NCBI GenBank assembly: GCA_029582265.1
Contig: CM055816.1
Coordinates: forward strand, 30,548,366-30,612,365
DNA from: Zoroaster sp. YZ-2022
Taxonomy: Eukaryota; Echinodermata; Asteroidea; Forcipulatida; Zoroasteridae
Length of the DNA: 64,000 nt
Direction: 5' to 3'
Under the pieces are notes generated by a model, which saw only the letters and a program-made list of their open reading frames with translations, was not told the DNA's origin and searched no databases. Both the position numbers and the translations under genes were made by a program. Positions 54,599 to 64,000 of the stretch are shown one piece after another; the stretch's first letter is position 1; every line of letters starts with the position of its first letter.

Positions 54599-55541
54599 CA
54601 GGGCCGGATTAAGCTTGTGGGGGGCCCTGGGGCACTCGTCTGGTGGGGGGGCCCTATATGACCACTTGTTACCTGAACGTCTACATTTGCACGGATCAGG
54701 ATTAATTCGAAACGGGATCAAAATTTTCGGATTGCAATTTGCAATGGGGTGTGCGATATACTTAACTATTGCAGAGCCTGAAATAACGGTCAAAAAATTG
54801 CCCGGACAAAATGTCCGGCCATTTTCGGACATTTTCAAATTTGATCGGACTTATTTTTTCGATTCATTTTGACCCCCTCCATTGGGTAAATCCCGCCATG
54901 CAGTATAATCATTCTTTATGTTAAACACTAACATTGCTTTTTAATTTGTGTAATAGTATAATAGTATAATAGTATACTAGATCATTTCGTAGACTCACGT
55001 TTTGACAGATCAAAAATTTGACAGCCACACTGCCATCTTGTTTTCTGAGCCCGCATTCTTTGCGGTATGAGCTCAGACCCAGTCTTACTGAAGAAAACTG
55101 ATCGCATACTGTTTTTTCGAATTTAAATAGACATTTGATTTTGCTGAGCCGCCCTTCGGTCGCTCGACCTTTGGTCGCTCGACCTTTGCGAGAGGGTTCT
55201 TTTAAGTGAAAAAGAAAAAGAAGTCGACTTGTGGCAAGTCTACAAGTAAATTTGTCTGGACAAAATTTTCGACCAATTGAATGTTTGGTCGGAAAAATTG
55301 TAATTTGGTCGGAAATCGTCCGATGTCCGACCGTTATTTCAGGCTCTGCTATTGTAACCTAAAATATAGGAAGACAATTTGACAAATTAGACAATATTTT
55401 GTAGGCTTTTACCAGCTACAATAAGAACATGAATTTAAATAGACATTTGACGTGAAATTCACATAACGGTTCATTTGGTGGGGGCCCCCTTCATGGGGGC
55501 GGGGCCTGTGCCCCAAGTGCCCCTAGGTTAATCCGGCCCTG
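54599..55541. mobile_element. CAGGGCCGGATTAA element, right arm, both ends present
   Basis: CAGGGCCGGATTAAGCTTGT at the left and CCTAGGTTAATCCGGCCCTG at the right, with G-rich sub-terminal parts (GTGGGGGGCCCTGGGGC). The CAGAGCCTG element is nested inside. No clean target-site duplication is seen. Confidence 0.75.
54772..55348. mobile_element. CAGAGCCTGAAATAAC element, right arm
   Basis: Same termini as 52799-53513, flanked by CTATTG on both sides (54766-54771 and 55349-55354), the reverse complement of CAATAG in the left arm. It therefore entered the locus before the arms were duplicated. 577 bp, without the later insertion. Confidence 0.88.
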
Positions 55542-55830
55542 GTCTCGCCCTGGTCTCTTTGGAGGTCTGGTGGACCTTGTGCAGATTGTCTGGTACTCCT
55601 TATGCAGAGGAAAATTTGTAGGGGCTATTCTGTACACTACGTGAGATGTACATGTTCATTTAAACTTACTTTCATGTGGTACTTTTAATATATATCTTCT
55701 AGCCCAATTCTATCATAGTGTACACAGGGTAAACTTATGGGGGGGTGTCTGGCGGGCCTTATGCAGCAGACAATTTGTCTGGCAATGAATATTTTATACT
55801 TAGTAGGGTGTAATTGTTCATTTTAACTAG

Positions 55831-56356
55831 GTTCGAAACATAAGGCCAATAACAATTATTTTGCATTTATGTGTTTCTTTATTTAAACAATTATTTACTG
55901 AATCCCGATGGAAATTCCTCATGCAAGAATTGTTGATTTGAGGGTGGTTTATTTTAAATGATATGGCCAATCACAGGCACCTAGCTTTGACCGCGTTTGA
56001 TCCCACACACACTACATGCGCACACATGTGATGCATGTACGTGGCATCGCAGTGTGCAGTTGCTGGGCCAACCAGTAACCAATGAGAGCTAGTACATCTT
56101 TCGTTTTAAAATTTAGTATACATGTTTGGTATACAGAAAGGATCAAGGGGCAATGACCGTATGGTCACTGTATACGTACAATGTACATTGTGTATGCATA
56201 TGGATCCTTGAACACATGTTCACCGTGTGCATGTGCGCTGGAGTCGAGTTCGGATATCTTGGGATATAGCTAAGCTGGGCAAAATTATCCGACCAAACCA
56301 TTCCGACGCGCCTTGGTCAAGGCTTCTTACTACAGTGTATGAACAACTTAACCCTG
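55831..56356. other. No gene seen
   Basis: Between the inverted repeat and the next MITE. TAGGTTCGAAACATAAGGCC and ATTATTTTGCATTTAT resemble 5690-5715. The first coding exon of the Ig gene may be here or just downstream, but could not be picked. Confidence 0.35.
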
Positions 56357-56611
56357 AAAATAACCTGAAAATCAGTTTTGCCTTGAAATAACAGTTGACT
56401 GTAATTTCACTGCAATTTCATGGTGACTCTTCCTCTCAGATATTGGCAATAATGTCCACGGTGATTTCACAGCAAATTCACGGTGCTCTCGAGAATTAAT
56501 GAGCTACCCCAAAACTGCCACGAGAAGTTCATGGCATTTTCACAGTATTGTGTCATCGTGAAATTGCCGAAAACTATTTATTTCACGGTAAAACGGATTT
56601 TCAGGTCATTT
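56357..56611. mobile_element. Fold-back MITE with CCTGAAAATC ends
   Basis: AATAACCTGAAAATCAGTTT at the left pairs with AAACGGATTTTCAGGTCATT at the right. The interior repeats TTTCACGGTGA / TCACTGCAATTTCATGG motifs. Class unknown. Confidence 0.65.
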
Positions 56612-56831
56612 TTCATGTAAAGGATCTTAGTACACAGTACTTCATACATGTACATTACAATGTATGTCGGTGTTAAGGTAAACATAATCAAATCAATCAT
56701 TATCCTTGTAACCAGTTCTGGTAAAGGATTATTTACCAGAGAATGACATCAATAGTTACATGTACATGTACATGTACATACCCACCGAGTAATTCCACCA
56801 TTTATTAATGTGATATTTTGTGTATTTTCAG

Positions 56832-59626
56832 GTCTGCTTCTGTTGCTGTTCACATGTTGCTCATGTGACCAATCCTTCACAGGAACAACCCAGTACATAG
56901 AGCGTGGACATAAAGGTGTAGTCTCTTGTCCAGCATTATCTGCTGCTGGGCTGACACCAAGCGATGTGGAGGCTATCTACTGGCATCCTGGTGTCATTGA
57001 AGGTAACCCTCACTTAAATCTGAATTGCTTCTCAAGAATGAAACCTCAGATATTACATTTATAATCAGAACATTCTAAGGGCAATTCCATGCTTACTCAC
57101 ATTACATTTTTGAGGTTTTGGACCTACTCTTAATACCATAATTTATATTTCACTTATCAGTTTTTTCACAGTAGTTGCATTATACCCAGACCTTACTCAG
57201 CACAAAAAAGTAATTTCAGAAATTAGTTATTTATGCATGTCCCCAAAAAAAACCTGCATTTTTTTCTCTTATGCAGCATACGTATTTATTTTTTGTGTGG
57301 AAAGAATGTCGTATCTGACCGCCACTTTTTAAGGGCTTTTTTGGAATTATTTTGCAACCATTAACCAGTTAAAAGATGATTCTATCAATTTTTGGTGGTA
57401 CAGAAAGCAAAAACTATCTTTAAAATCCACTTTTATGATGGTTTTCGGACTTTATTTCCCTTCTAAAAAATCCTCCTCTTCAGAAAATTGTTCATGAAAT
57501 AAATATCCTTGAATAATTTGAAGTATATGTCCATCATCATCCATTATTATGTTCTCCACCTTACCAGGTAGGTAAGATTACATTATTGGTTATATTGAAT
57601 GAAATATACATGTAGTGGCGGTCAGATACGACATTCTACCCTTTTGTGTCTGCAATAATGCAAATTCTGTGAAAAAACTGATGAGTGAAATATTTAAGTA
57701 AAGAAATTATGGCATTAAGATTGGGCCCAATACCTCAAAAATGTAACGTGAGTAACCATGGAACTGCCCCCAAGATTAATTTATATTTGGCTGATTTCCT
57801 ATGATGCACTGTCTTGATTAGAAATCGATAAGCATTATCCAGCAGAATTCCCACTACTCATTGGTCAACAGCCATGAGATATAAAAGATGGTTTGAGGGG
57901 AGATAAATATCGTACAAATTAACACCAAGGGACCAGTAATTTGTTCTACATGTACATACTTTCCCAAATCAATCCATGTGGTATTTATTTAATACCACCT
58001 CATACATTTTGATTAAATAATTTTAATATATTTTATAAAATATCCAGACTTGATGTTTTTCTCCAATGATTACCAATGTTACACGATCCATTTCAAAAGA
58101 ACAACTCCCACCTTCCCCCAACAGTTACGTCCCCACTCATGATCAACTACATGGGAACAATCAATCTTGGACGAGGAGTGCCTCCAGGGAAATACGACAT
58201 CGATGAGAACCTCAACCTTGTCATCAACCAGGTTGTTGATGATTCTGCAGGGACATACTACTGTCGACTCGCCCCGTATGATACGGGGTTTCAGGACGCA
58301 TCAGCACCCACCGAGGTGATAGGTATGGCCAAAATAAATCTATTTGTGGTAAAACCAAATCCCATACTAGATAAACTCTAATACTTAAAGGGACAATAAT
58401 GTCACGATTAGAGCAGACTTTCATCTGTGTTTTTGTTTAAGATGAACACAGTGACTGAATATTAATGGCTCATTTATGCAGCAGCAACAGTAACAGTAAT
58501 AACCATATCATATGGGGTATTATTTTCAGTCACTGAGTTAATCTCAAAATGGGGTGCCATGACCGAGCTGTTTAGCGCATTGGACTTGTGCAGACTTTCA
58601 ACAGGGCAAGGAATCGGTGTCCTAGTTTAAGATTAACACAGTGACTGAAAGTTAATCTAAAACTAGCATTCTGATTCCATGCCCTGTTGATCGGGACGAT
58701 ACTGTCTCTTTATAGCATTTGTTTAAATTGTAAACCTAGGACAGGGAACAATAGGTCCTCAGTTGGTGGTAATTGTTTGAAAAATGTCCTCAGTTGAAAG
58801 ACATGTACAAATCAATTAGGAGATACCTACAAAAGTTAAATTATATAAAATAATAAATGAAATTGTCTGTAATGATATGCGGATGTAAACCGTACCTATT
58901 CTTGCTGTTTGCAGTATCTCCCAGGGTTGAGTTCCCAGTGATTTCGCCTTGTGACAGCAAGCCAGGACCGTCTACTTGTAAAATATTGATTCCAGCTGAC
59001 CAATCCAAGATCAGTCTCACCTGTAGAGTCGAAAACGCTTATCCACAAGTCAGCCTAGAGCTGCAGAGTTTACATCAGGGTACTGCAGGTTATGAGCTGG
59101 TTACTTGGACGGATGTAGGAATCGACAATGAGCGAATAATACTACCCTCAAACAGCTACTTGAATGAATCAGGTACACGTATTTGCATAAAATGGATGCT
59201 TACAGAGAGTAAGAATAAAAGCATTTGTCATCATTATTGATGCTGAATGTTCCATTTAAAATAAATTAATGATGGGGAAAAAATGATATTTTTAAAGTCT
59301 AAATCTCCATCCACTGTAAAATTTTGTTTACATAATTCTTTGCTGTAATTAGTCAACTTTCCATTTTAAAGAACATTTTGATATTCTTTCATCACTTTCA
59401 TCCATAGAGCTGCTGAGAACCAATGACACGTACACAACAACTGCCTCTGTGGAGGTTGATGTCAGTGACCTTGGGGTTAGTGTTATCACATGTAGCTGCT
59501 CTGGTGTAGCTACTAGGAACCAGCGGAGAGGCACGCTGGTGATAATCAGGAAGGAAGAACATACACCGACCACTTCAGGACCAACACCAACACCTAGTGA
59601 AGGAACGACTAGGCTGGCCACAACAG
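56832..59626 (+). CDS. Immunoglobulin-superfamily membrane or secreted protein (partial, four exons)
   Basis: Exons 56832-57002, 58125-58322, 58915-59172 and 59408-59626 total 282 codons. Every junction is GT-AG and phase 1, the hallmark of shuffled Ig exons. The first exon starts GLLLLLFTCCSCDQSF, a leader core whose ATG must be in an upstream exon. Domain 1 is V-like: Cys33 (VVSC), Trp51 (IYW) and DDSAGTYYC ending at Cys104. Domain 2 spans exons 3-4, with LTCRV (Cys160) and VITCSCSG (Cys238/240) plus two extra cysteines (136, 145). Then comes a Thr/Pro stalk, HTPTTSGPTPTPSEGTTRLA. Such a layout suits a cell-surface receptor or adhesion molecule; ligand unknown. A transmembrane exon was not found before the gap at 62893. 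Introns 1 and 2 carry MITEs. Confidence 0.85.
57304..57636. mobile_element. GAATGTCGTATC fold-back element in intron 1 of the Ig gene
   Basis: GAATGTCGTATCTGACCGCC at the left and GGCGGTCAGATACGACATTC at the right, exact inverses over at least 20 bp. The centre is unique. Half copies lie at 42093-42400. Confidence 0.85.
58387..58711. mobile_element. AAAGGGACAGTATCG MITE in intron 2 of the Ig gene, with nested SINE head
   Basis: AAAGGGACAATAATGTCACG at the left; GATCGGGACGATACTGTCTC at the right. The centre is interrupted near 58556 by GGGTGCCATGACCGAGCTGT plus TTAGCGCATTGGACTTGTG, a SINE head fragment, with duplicated MITE text around it. Confidence 0.75.
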
Positions 59627-59984
59627 GTATTTTTACAATTATAATTATTTATAGATAAATTGATGCCAATTGTCCAGTAGACTTAAAGCACTCGGTAATC
59701 TTTGTAAGCCTAATTTGATCACATGACCCACTTTTGAATAGTTTGTCGGTGGTATAGTCCAACAAAAAATGGCAACGTGGTGTACATGCGTAATAACGTC
59801 GCTGTTTTTCAATATGGTAAAATTTTGATCTTATTATTACTAGGGAATATTTAATAATGCAGTTGTCTTTGTATTCAGTGGCAATATTCCTGAAAGTTAT
59901 TCCTGAAATGTTTTACAAGTATGACATGACATCTTTCAGAACAAAAACAAACCTTTTGCCTGTAACCTTACATGTAGCTGTATG

Positions 59985-60094
59985 GTTTCACATTTACCGA
60001 TGAGGCATTAGCGTTGTGTGGGTTCACATTTACCGATGAGGCATTAGCGTTGTGTGGGTTCACATTTACCGATGAGGCATTAGCGTTGTGTAAT
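59985..60094. repeat. 36-bp tandem repeat, three units
   Basis: CACATTTACCGATGAGGCAT followed by TAGCGTTGTGTGGGTT at 59989, 60025 and 60061, essentially identical. Confidence 0.92.
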
Positions 60095-61330
60095 GCGAGT
60101 TACTAAAAGATGGTTATTTTAATATTTTTTAATATTCATTGATTTTACTAACCCTAACTCCCTAATGCCATTGTGCTTACACATAACCTGGATCCTCGGA
60201 AATCCTTCAGTAGTAAAGCAAGCACATGACAGGTATGCACACATGTTTCTAATCTGTGATACATGTACATGTACATGGCCAGGGACCCTCCCTACATGCA
60301 TGGAGCAATAAACAGTGTCCAATGACCACTGACCTTGCAATCACTACAACAAACATGGATGTATATGTACCATGGAAAGGCAAGTACAATATATGTCTAA
60401 TAACCTCAATCCTCCAAAATCCTTCACTTTATCAAAGAGCATACATGGTGCATGTAACCTCAATCATTCAAAATCCTTCACTTTAGCAAAGAGCATGTAG
60501 CATGTAACCTCAATCCTCCAAAATCCTTCACTTTAGCAAAGAGCATGTAGCATGTAACCTCAATCCTCCAAAATCCTTCACTTGTAGCAAAGAGCATGTA
60601 GCATGTAACCTCAATCCTTCAGGTTAGGGTTAATGGTGTTTTAAATTTTCCTTCTACCCTCCCGACCAATTACTAAAATGATAAGAAGTACCAGTAATGT
60701 GAGTCACCGCACCAATGTACATGTGTAATGCGAGTTACCATGCACTCTTATGAATGTAACGATAATTGAACAACACTGTTTGACAATCACTTGAACTAGT
60801 GTAGAAGACATCAATACAAATATTACTTATAATGCCTTTTTCAATGAGCCCTCTACAGGGGACTTAATTTACATGATTTCATACCCATAATGCTTACCAC
60901 ACGTGTAAATTATATGTACATGTACGTGTATACTCTCCGATCGACATTGAATATTAGGTTTTCTTTTTGGTGTTCTGTGAATTAAATTTGATTTGATTTA
61001 ACTTTTTAATATTTTTCAGGAATATTAAAAGTTAAAGTTGTGAATACAAATCCACAAATTGCTCGCAACTTTGTTGACGGACAACGTTTAATGCGAGTTT
61101 GCAAAGTTTTAAGACCTCACTACCCCACTGTAGTATGGTCTTTATTTTTATAACCCCTATTTGTACCAAGGCATAATACTAGTTATTGAGTATGTACATG
61201 TACTCATCCATTGGTTGTAGAGCTTTCTGTTTGAGGAAACTTTTGAAAGACAATTAACACTTGAATTTTTGGTTTCTAAATTAGAACCTGTTGAATTGTA
61301 AAGCATGCGAACAAATTTTCTTTATTTAGT
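60095..61330. other. No further Ig exon found; ~50-bp repeats at 60400-60625
   Basis: GTAACCTCAATCCTCCAAAA plus TCCTTCACTTTAGCAAAGAG recurs at about 60400, 60455, 60504, 60556 and 60605. The remainder is AT-rich. A frame after TTTTTCAG at 61020 stays open for 44 codons but looks like chance. Confidence 0.55.
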
Positions 61331-61575
61331 TCTTTCGGGTACACCATGTAATAATCTCTTCTTGGAAGAAGTGATGGCTCTGAGAAGAGCCGATTGATTT
61401 GTTTTCAACATTTCGACTAGTCTGCTTAAGTCATCGTCAGGAGACAGACTCTCCAGACAATGACTTGAGCAGACTTGTCGAAGCATTGAAGCACAAACCA
61501 ACCGGCATTTCTCAGAGCCATCACTTCTTCCAAGAAGAGATTATTACATGGTGTACACGAAAGAACTCAATAACA
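61331..61575. mobile_element. Palindromic relative of the hammerhead-like repeat
   Basis: CTTTCGGGTACACCATGTAA, TAATCTCTTCTTGGAAGAAG and TGATGGCTCTGAGAA form the left arm; the right arm is its inverse to TGGTGTACACGAAAGAACTC. Between them lie GGCTCTGAGAAGAGCC and CATTTCGACTAGTCTGC. On the minus strand CTGACGA, T, GACT...AGTC, GAAA has the same order as in the other family. Confidence 0.65.
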
Positions 61576-62892
61576 TCTACATGTATCTCCACCATGAAAA
61601 GCCTCAAATCCTACATATCATTAGGGAAACGAGCCCAGTCTAATGTCACGGTCGCCAACCCCCGATTCGGGGGTTCGAGGTGTGATATTCTTGTAGTCCT
61701 CTCAGCTTGAGGTATCCACAAAATCCCACAAGTTAACAAGATAAACTTCTCTTTTCACACCTTTGTAAATGATCGGGCCACTAAGTGGCCAACTTCCGGC
61801 CATGTACAAGAGTTAATGACTTGCGCGCAGGCGCGATTACGGTTGTACGTAACCACGTACATGTACATGACCACGTACATGTACATTTGATCCCATACAT
61901 TGAAGCGTATGATGTTGTACCTCTATGGTTGTTCAGTCAGCCATATAATATTTACATGCAGATCGACTACTTGTACATGTACGAACATCCACTGTGGCGA
62001 CACGTAATGTTTATCCAATAAGCCTGATCGGAATTGTGCAATGAATTATGGGAGTTGGTTTTTGGGAAAAAAAACGTTTGTGCTCAAAGTCAGTGGAGGA
62101 GAAATTTAACTAATTCTTAATCATTTTCTCCATAATTTTGCTATAATACGTTAAAAAAAAACTTCCATTTTCTGACCGACCACCTTTCTCCTCCATTGAC
62201 TTTTTGCACAAACGTATGCATTTGTTTAACAACTTTTTCTAACTCTTATAATTCATTGCGCGCACAATTCCGAAAAGGCTTGATATAGGCATGGGAACGA
62301 ATTTGGATCCAATTTGCATGTCACCGTTTCCGCTCGAAAGTGGACAAAGCTTTGGGAAACTGTGTCGGTGGTAGGGTCTGGGTTATACCATCATTCAGAG
62401 GTCACTCAAGCCACTCCACTGTACAACGTTTCCTCTATATACTTATTAATATACATCCCCAAATCGGTATACCTTGCTATGAGTTGTATCATGCATGACA
62501 ATTTACATTAAAATTATATAGCGCTACTAAGTACAAAACCAAATGAATATGTAAATGTTTTTGTAATTCATATAAGCATGGCATAACAGTACACAAGTAC
62601 GATACATGTCATGTCCAATACTGATCAATTTGGTTGGCCAAGGGTCCATATTCAATGTTTGTTTGGACAGTAATTACCTGAATGATACATACGTTTTTCT
62701 TTAGAAACTCAGTGAGTATACCGAGGGTTATTATTTTTATTTCTATAACTTGGGATGCTTCCTCTGGGGACAACCAAAATGATAATTTCATTTTTATATA
62801 ACTCTATGCAGTGAACGATTTCCCCTGTATCGCGCCATAGCGTCACGACCTTAATTTTGGACAATCTGCGATGGAATTTCAAACAATACATA
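61576..62892. other. No gene seen
   Basis: A short fold-back at about 62030-62275 has GGAATTGTGCAATGAATTAT on one side and ATAATTCATTGCGCGCACAA on the other. Inside, AAACGTTTGTGCTCAAAGTC pairs with TTTTTGCACAAACG. No recognised frame up to the gap. Confidence 0.5.
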
Positions 62893-63392
62893 NNNNNNNN
62901 NNNNNNNNNNNNNNNNNNNNNNNNNNNNNNNNNNNNNNNNNNNNNNNNNNNNNNNNNNNNNNNNNNNNNNNNNNNNNNNNNNNNNNNNNNNNNNNNNNNN
63001 NNNNNNNNNNNNNNNNNNNNNNNNNNNNNNNNNNNNNNNNNNNNNNNNNNNNNNNNNNNNNNNNNNNNNNNNNNNNNNNNNNNNNNNNNNNNNNNNNNNN
63101 NNNNNNNNNNNNNNNNNNNNNNNNNNNNNNNNNNNNNNNNNNNNNNNNNNNNNNNNNNNNNNNNNNNNNNNNNNNNNNNNNNNNNNNNNNNNNNNNNNNN
63201 NNNNNNNNNNNNNNNNNNNNNNNNNNNNNNNNNNNNNNNNNNNNNNNNNNNNNNNNNNNNNNNNNNNNNNNNNNNNNNNNNNNNNNNNNNNNNNNNNNNN
63301 NNNNNNNNNNNNNNNNNNNNNNNNNNNNNNNNNNNNNNNNNNNNNNNNNNNNNNNNNNNNNNNNNNNNNNNNNNNNNNNNNNNNNNNNNNNN
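62893..63392. other. Assembly gap (500 N)
   Basis: Exactly 500 undetermined bases. The remaining exons of the Ig gene could lie here or beyond. Confidence 0.99.
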
Positions 63393-63713
63393 CTTTTGGG
63401 GAAATAATTTCTAAAAAACTTGGAAGTCTTTCCTTTTGGCAAAATGAACTTTTATGTAGAAACTGACGTCAGATCACAGGGAGGCCTGACGGTTGTTGTT
63501 TAATAACCACCGCCACTCAAAGAAATCTATTAAGATTGATTTAAGTGTTGGGATTCGATTAAATAGGTATTTGATCCAACAATGTGGAGACAATGTTTAC
63601 GTCTCACTGTCATCCATGGTGGTCTGTGACTCTGCGCACCACAGTCAAGTATATTATATCATACATATTTAAATATATGCAGAATATGGGCGTTACCTTA
63701 AAACACATAGTCA

Positions 63714-64000
63714 TAATAATAATAATAATAATGTGGATTTATATAGCGCACGTATCCACCAACTAAGTGGTGCTCAAGGCGCATTATATTATTATCCCTG
63801 CTCATAAGGCTCATAAGGCTCATAAATCATTCCTGAAACCATCTCAGCTCCCTGGGGTATACAGCTCAATTGCTGCCATTTCTAGCGCATATAGAGCAAA
63901 CCAACTCTGCCTTCACAGGTACCCATTTAACCCCTGGGTGGAGAGAAGCAATTATGATTAAGTGTCTTGCTCATGGACACAAGTGTCACGGCCGTGATTT
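63714..64000 (-). mobile_element. tRNA-derived SINE, minus strand, running off the window
   Basis: AAT run, TTATATAGCGCACGTATCCA, TGGTGCTCAAGGCGCATTAT, body and AAGTGTCTTGCTCATGGACA, CACGGCCGTGATTT. It is the inverse of 14621-14985 and is cut at the window edge within the B box. Confidence 0.9.

Larger units (their letters stand above)
52355..55830. repeat. Giant inverted repeat with ~1.2-kb arms
   Basis: The left arm (about 52355-53628) and right arm (about 54654-55830) are reverse complements, from AATGAACAATTACACTC / TGTAATTGTTCATT at the outside to AACAAGTGGCC / ACCACTTGTT at the inside. They differ by indels, including a repeat present only in the left arm at 53010-53166. The ~1.0-kb spacer carries a decayed nuclease-like gene. 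Outer parts of each arm hold ~130-bp degenerate direct repeats (CCAGACAAATTNTCYKCTGC). Confidence 0.9.

Noticed and set aside
61021..61153. 44-codon frame after TTTTTCAG as a further Ig-gene exon
   Set aside because: Phase fits, but the peptide has no Ig, stalk or membrane character and the acceptor lies in a small AATATT palindrome.
62857..63442. Open frames crossing the second gap
   Set aside because: Consist almost entirely of undetermined residues.

Overview
This window looks like nuclear DNA of a marine invertebrate, most likely a deuterostome such as an echinoderm, hemichordate or lancelet. It is AT-rich and intron-containing. It is packed with tRNA-derived SINEs, fold-back MITEs, ACATGT-rich minisatellites and fragments of several transposon classes. 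The host guess rests on the gene families and repeat style and is inference; no species-diagnostic gene is present. There are no bacterial operons, rRNA genes, CRISPR arrays or viral genomes. Two 500-base runs of N (4600-5099, 62893-63392) are assembly gaps.

Protein-coding content is sparse. The best gene is a five-exon minus-strand gene (17415-21715) encoding a DUF4806-type protein of 331 codons. All splice phases agree, but one in-frame TGA interrupts it. The second is a plus-strand immunoglobulin-superfamily gene (56832-59626) with a signal-peptide exon, a V-like Ig domain, a second Ig-like domain and a Thr/Pro-rich stalk, all joined by phase-1 introns. Its start and its downstream exons are not seen. 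A decayed copy of its leader exon lies at 47937-48117. Smaller pieces are a frameshifted C-terminal exon (258-604), a possible SAM-like first exon (38126-38188, minus) and a weak first-exon candidate (30936-30990, minus).

Most of the rest is mobile DNA. A 5'-truncated CR1/L2-like LINE reverse transcriptase (9270-11640) is split inside its active-site region by a CACTG-ended transposon (9425-10781) whose removal restores the reading frame. A decayed EnSpm/CACTA-type transposase lies on the minus strand at 28285-30190. A ~3.5 kb giant inverted repeat (52355-55830) encloses a broken PIN-like nuclease gene, and each arm carries a nested 6-bp-TSD element. Repeats that look like Penelope LTR pieces, with a hammerhead-like core, occur about six times.

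The most striking theme is minisatellites built on short palindromes, often sitting inside elements with inverted ends. Examples are CCAAT/ATTGGT (1596-2399), CTGGCCCAG arrays with ACCCAGCAAACA ends (11642-13245 and 33151-37302), a 56-bp array between GTATTAGCC ends (48165-48502), CAAGCTTG (50893-51142), and CCGAGTTGGT arms (42488-43235). The 60-bp satellite at 33.2-37.3 kb has about 62 units and gives long spurious ORFs on both strands because 60 is divisible by 3.
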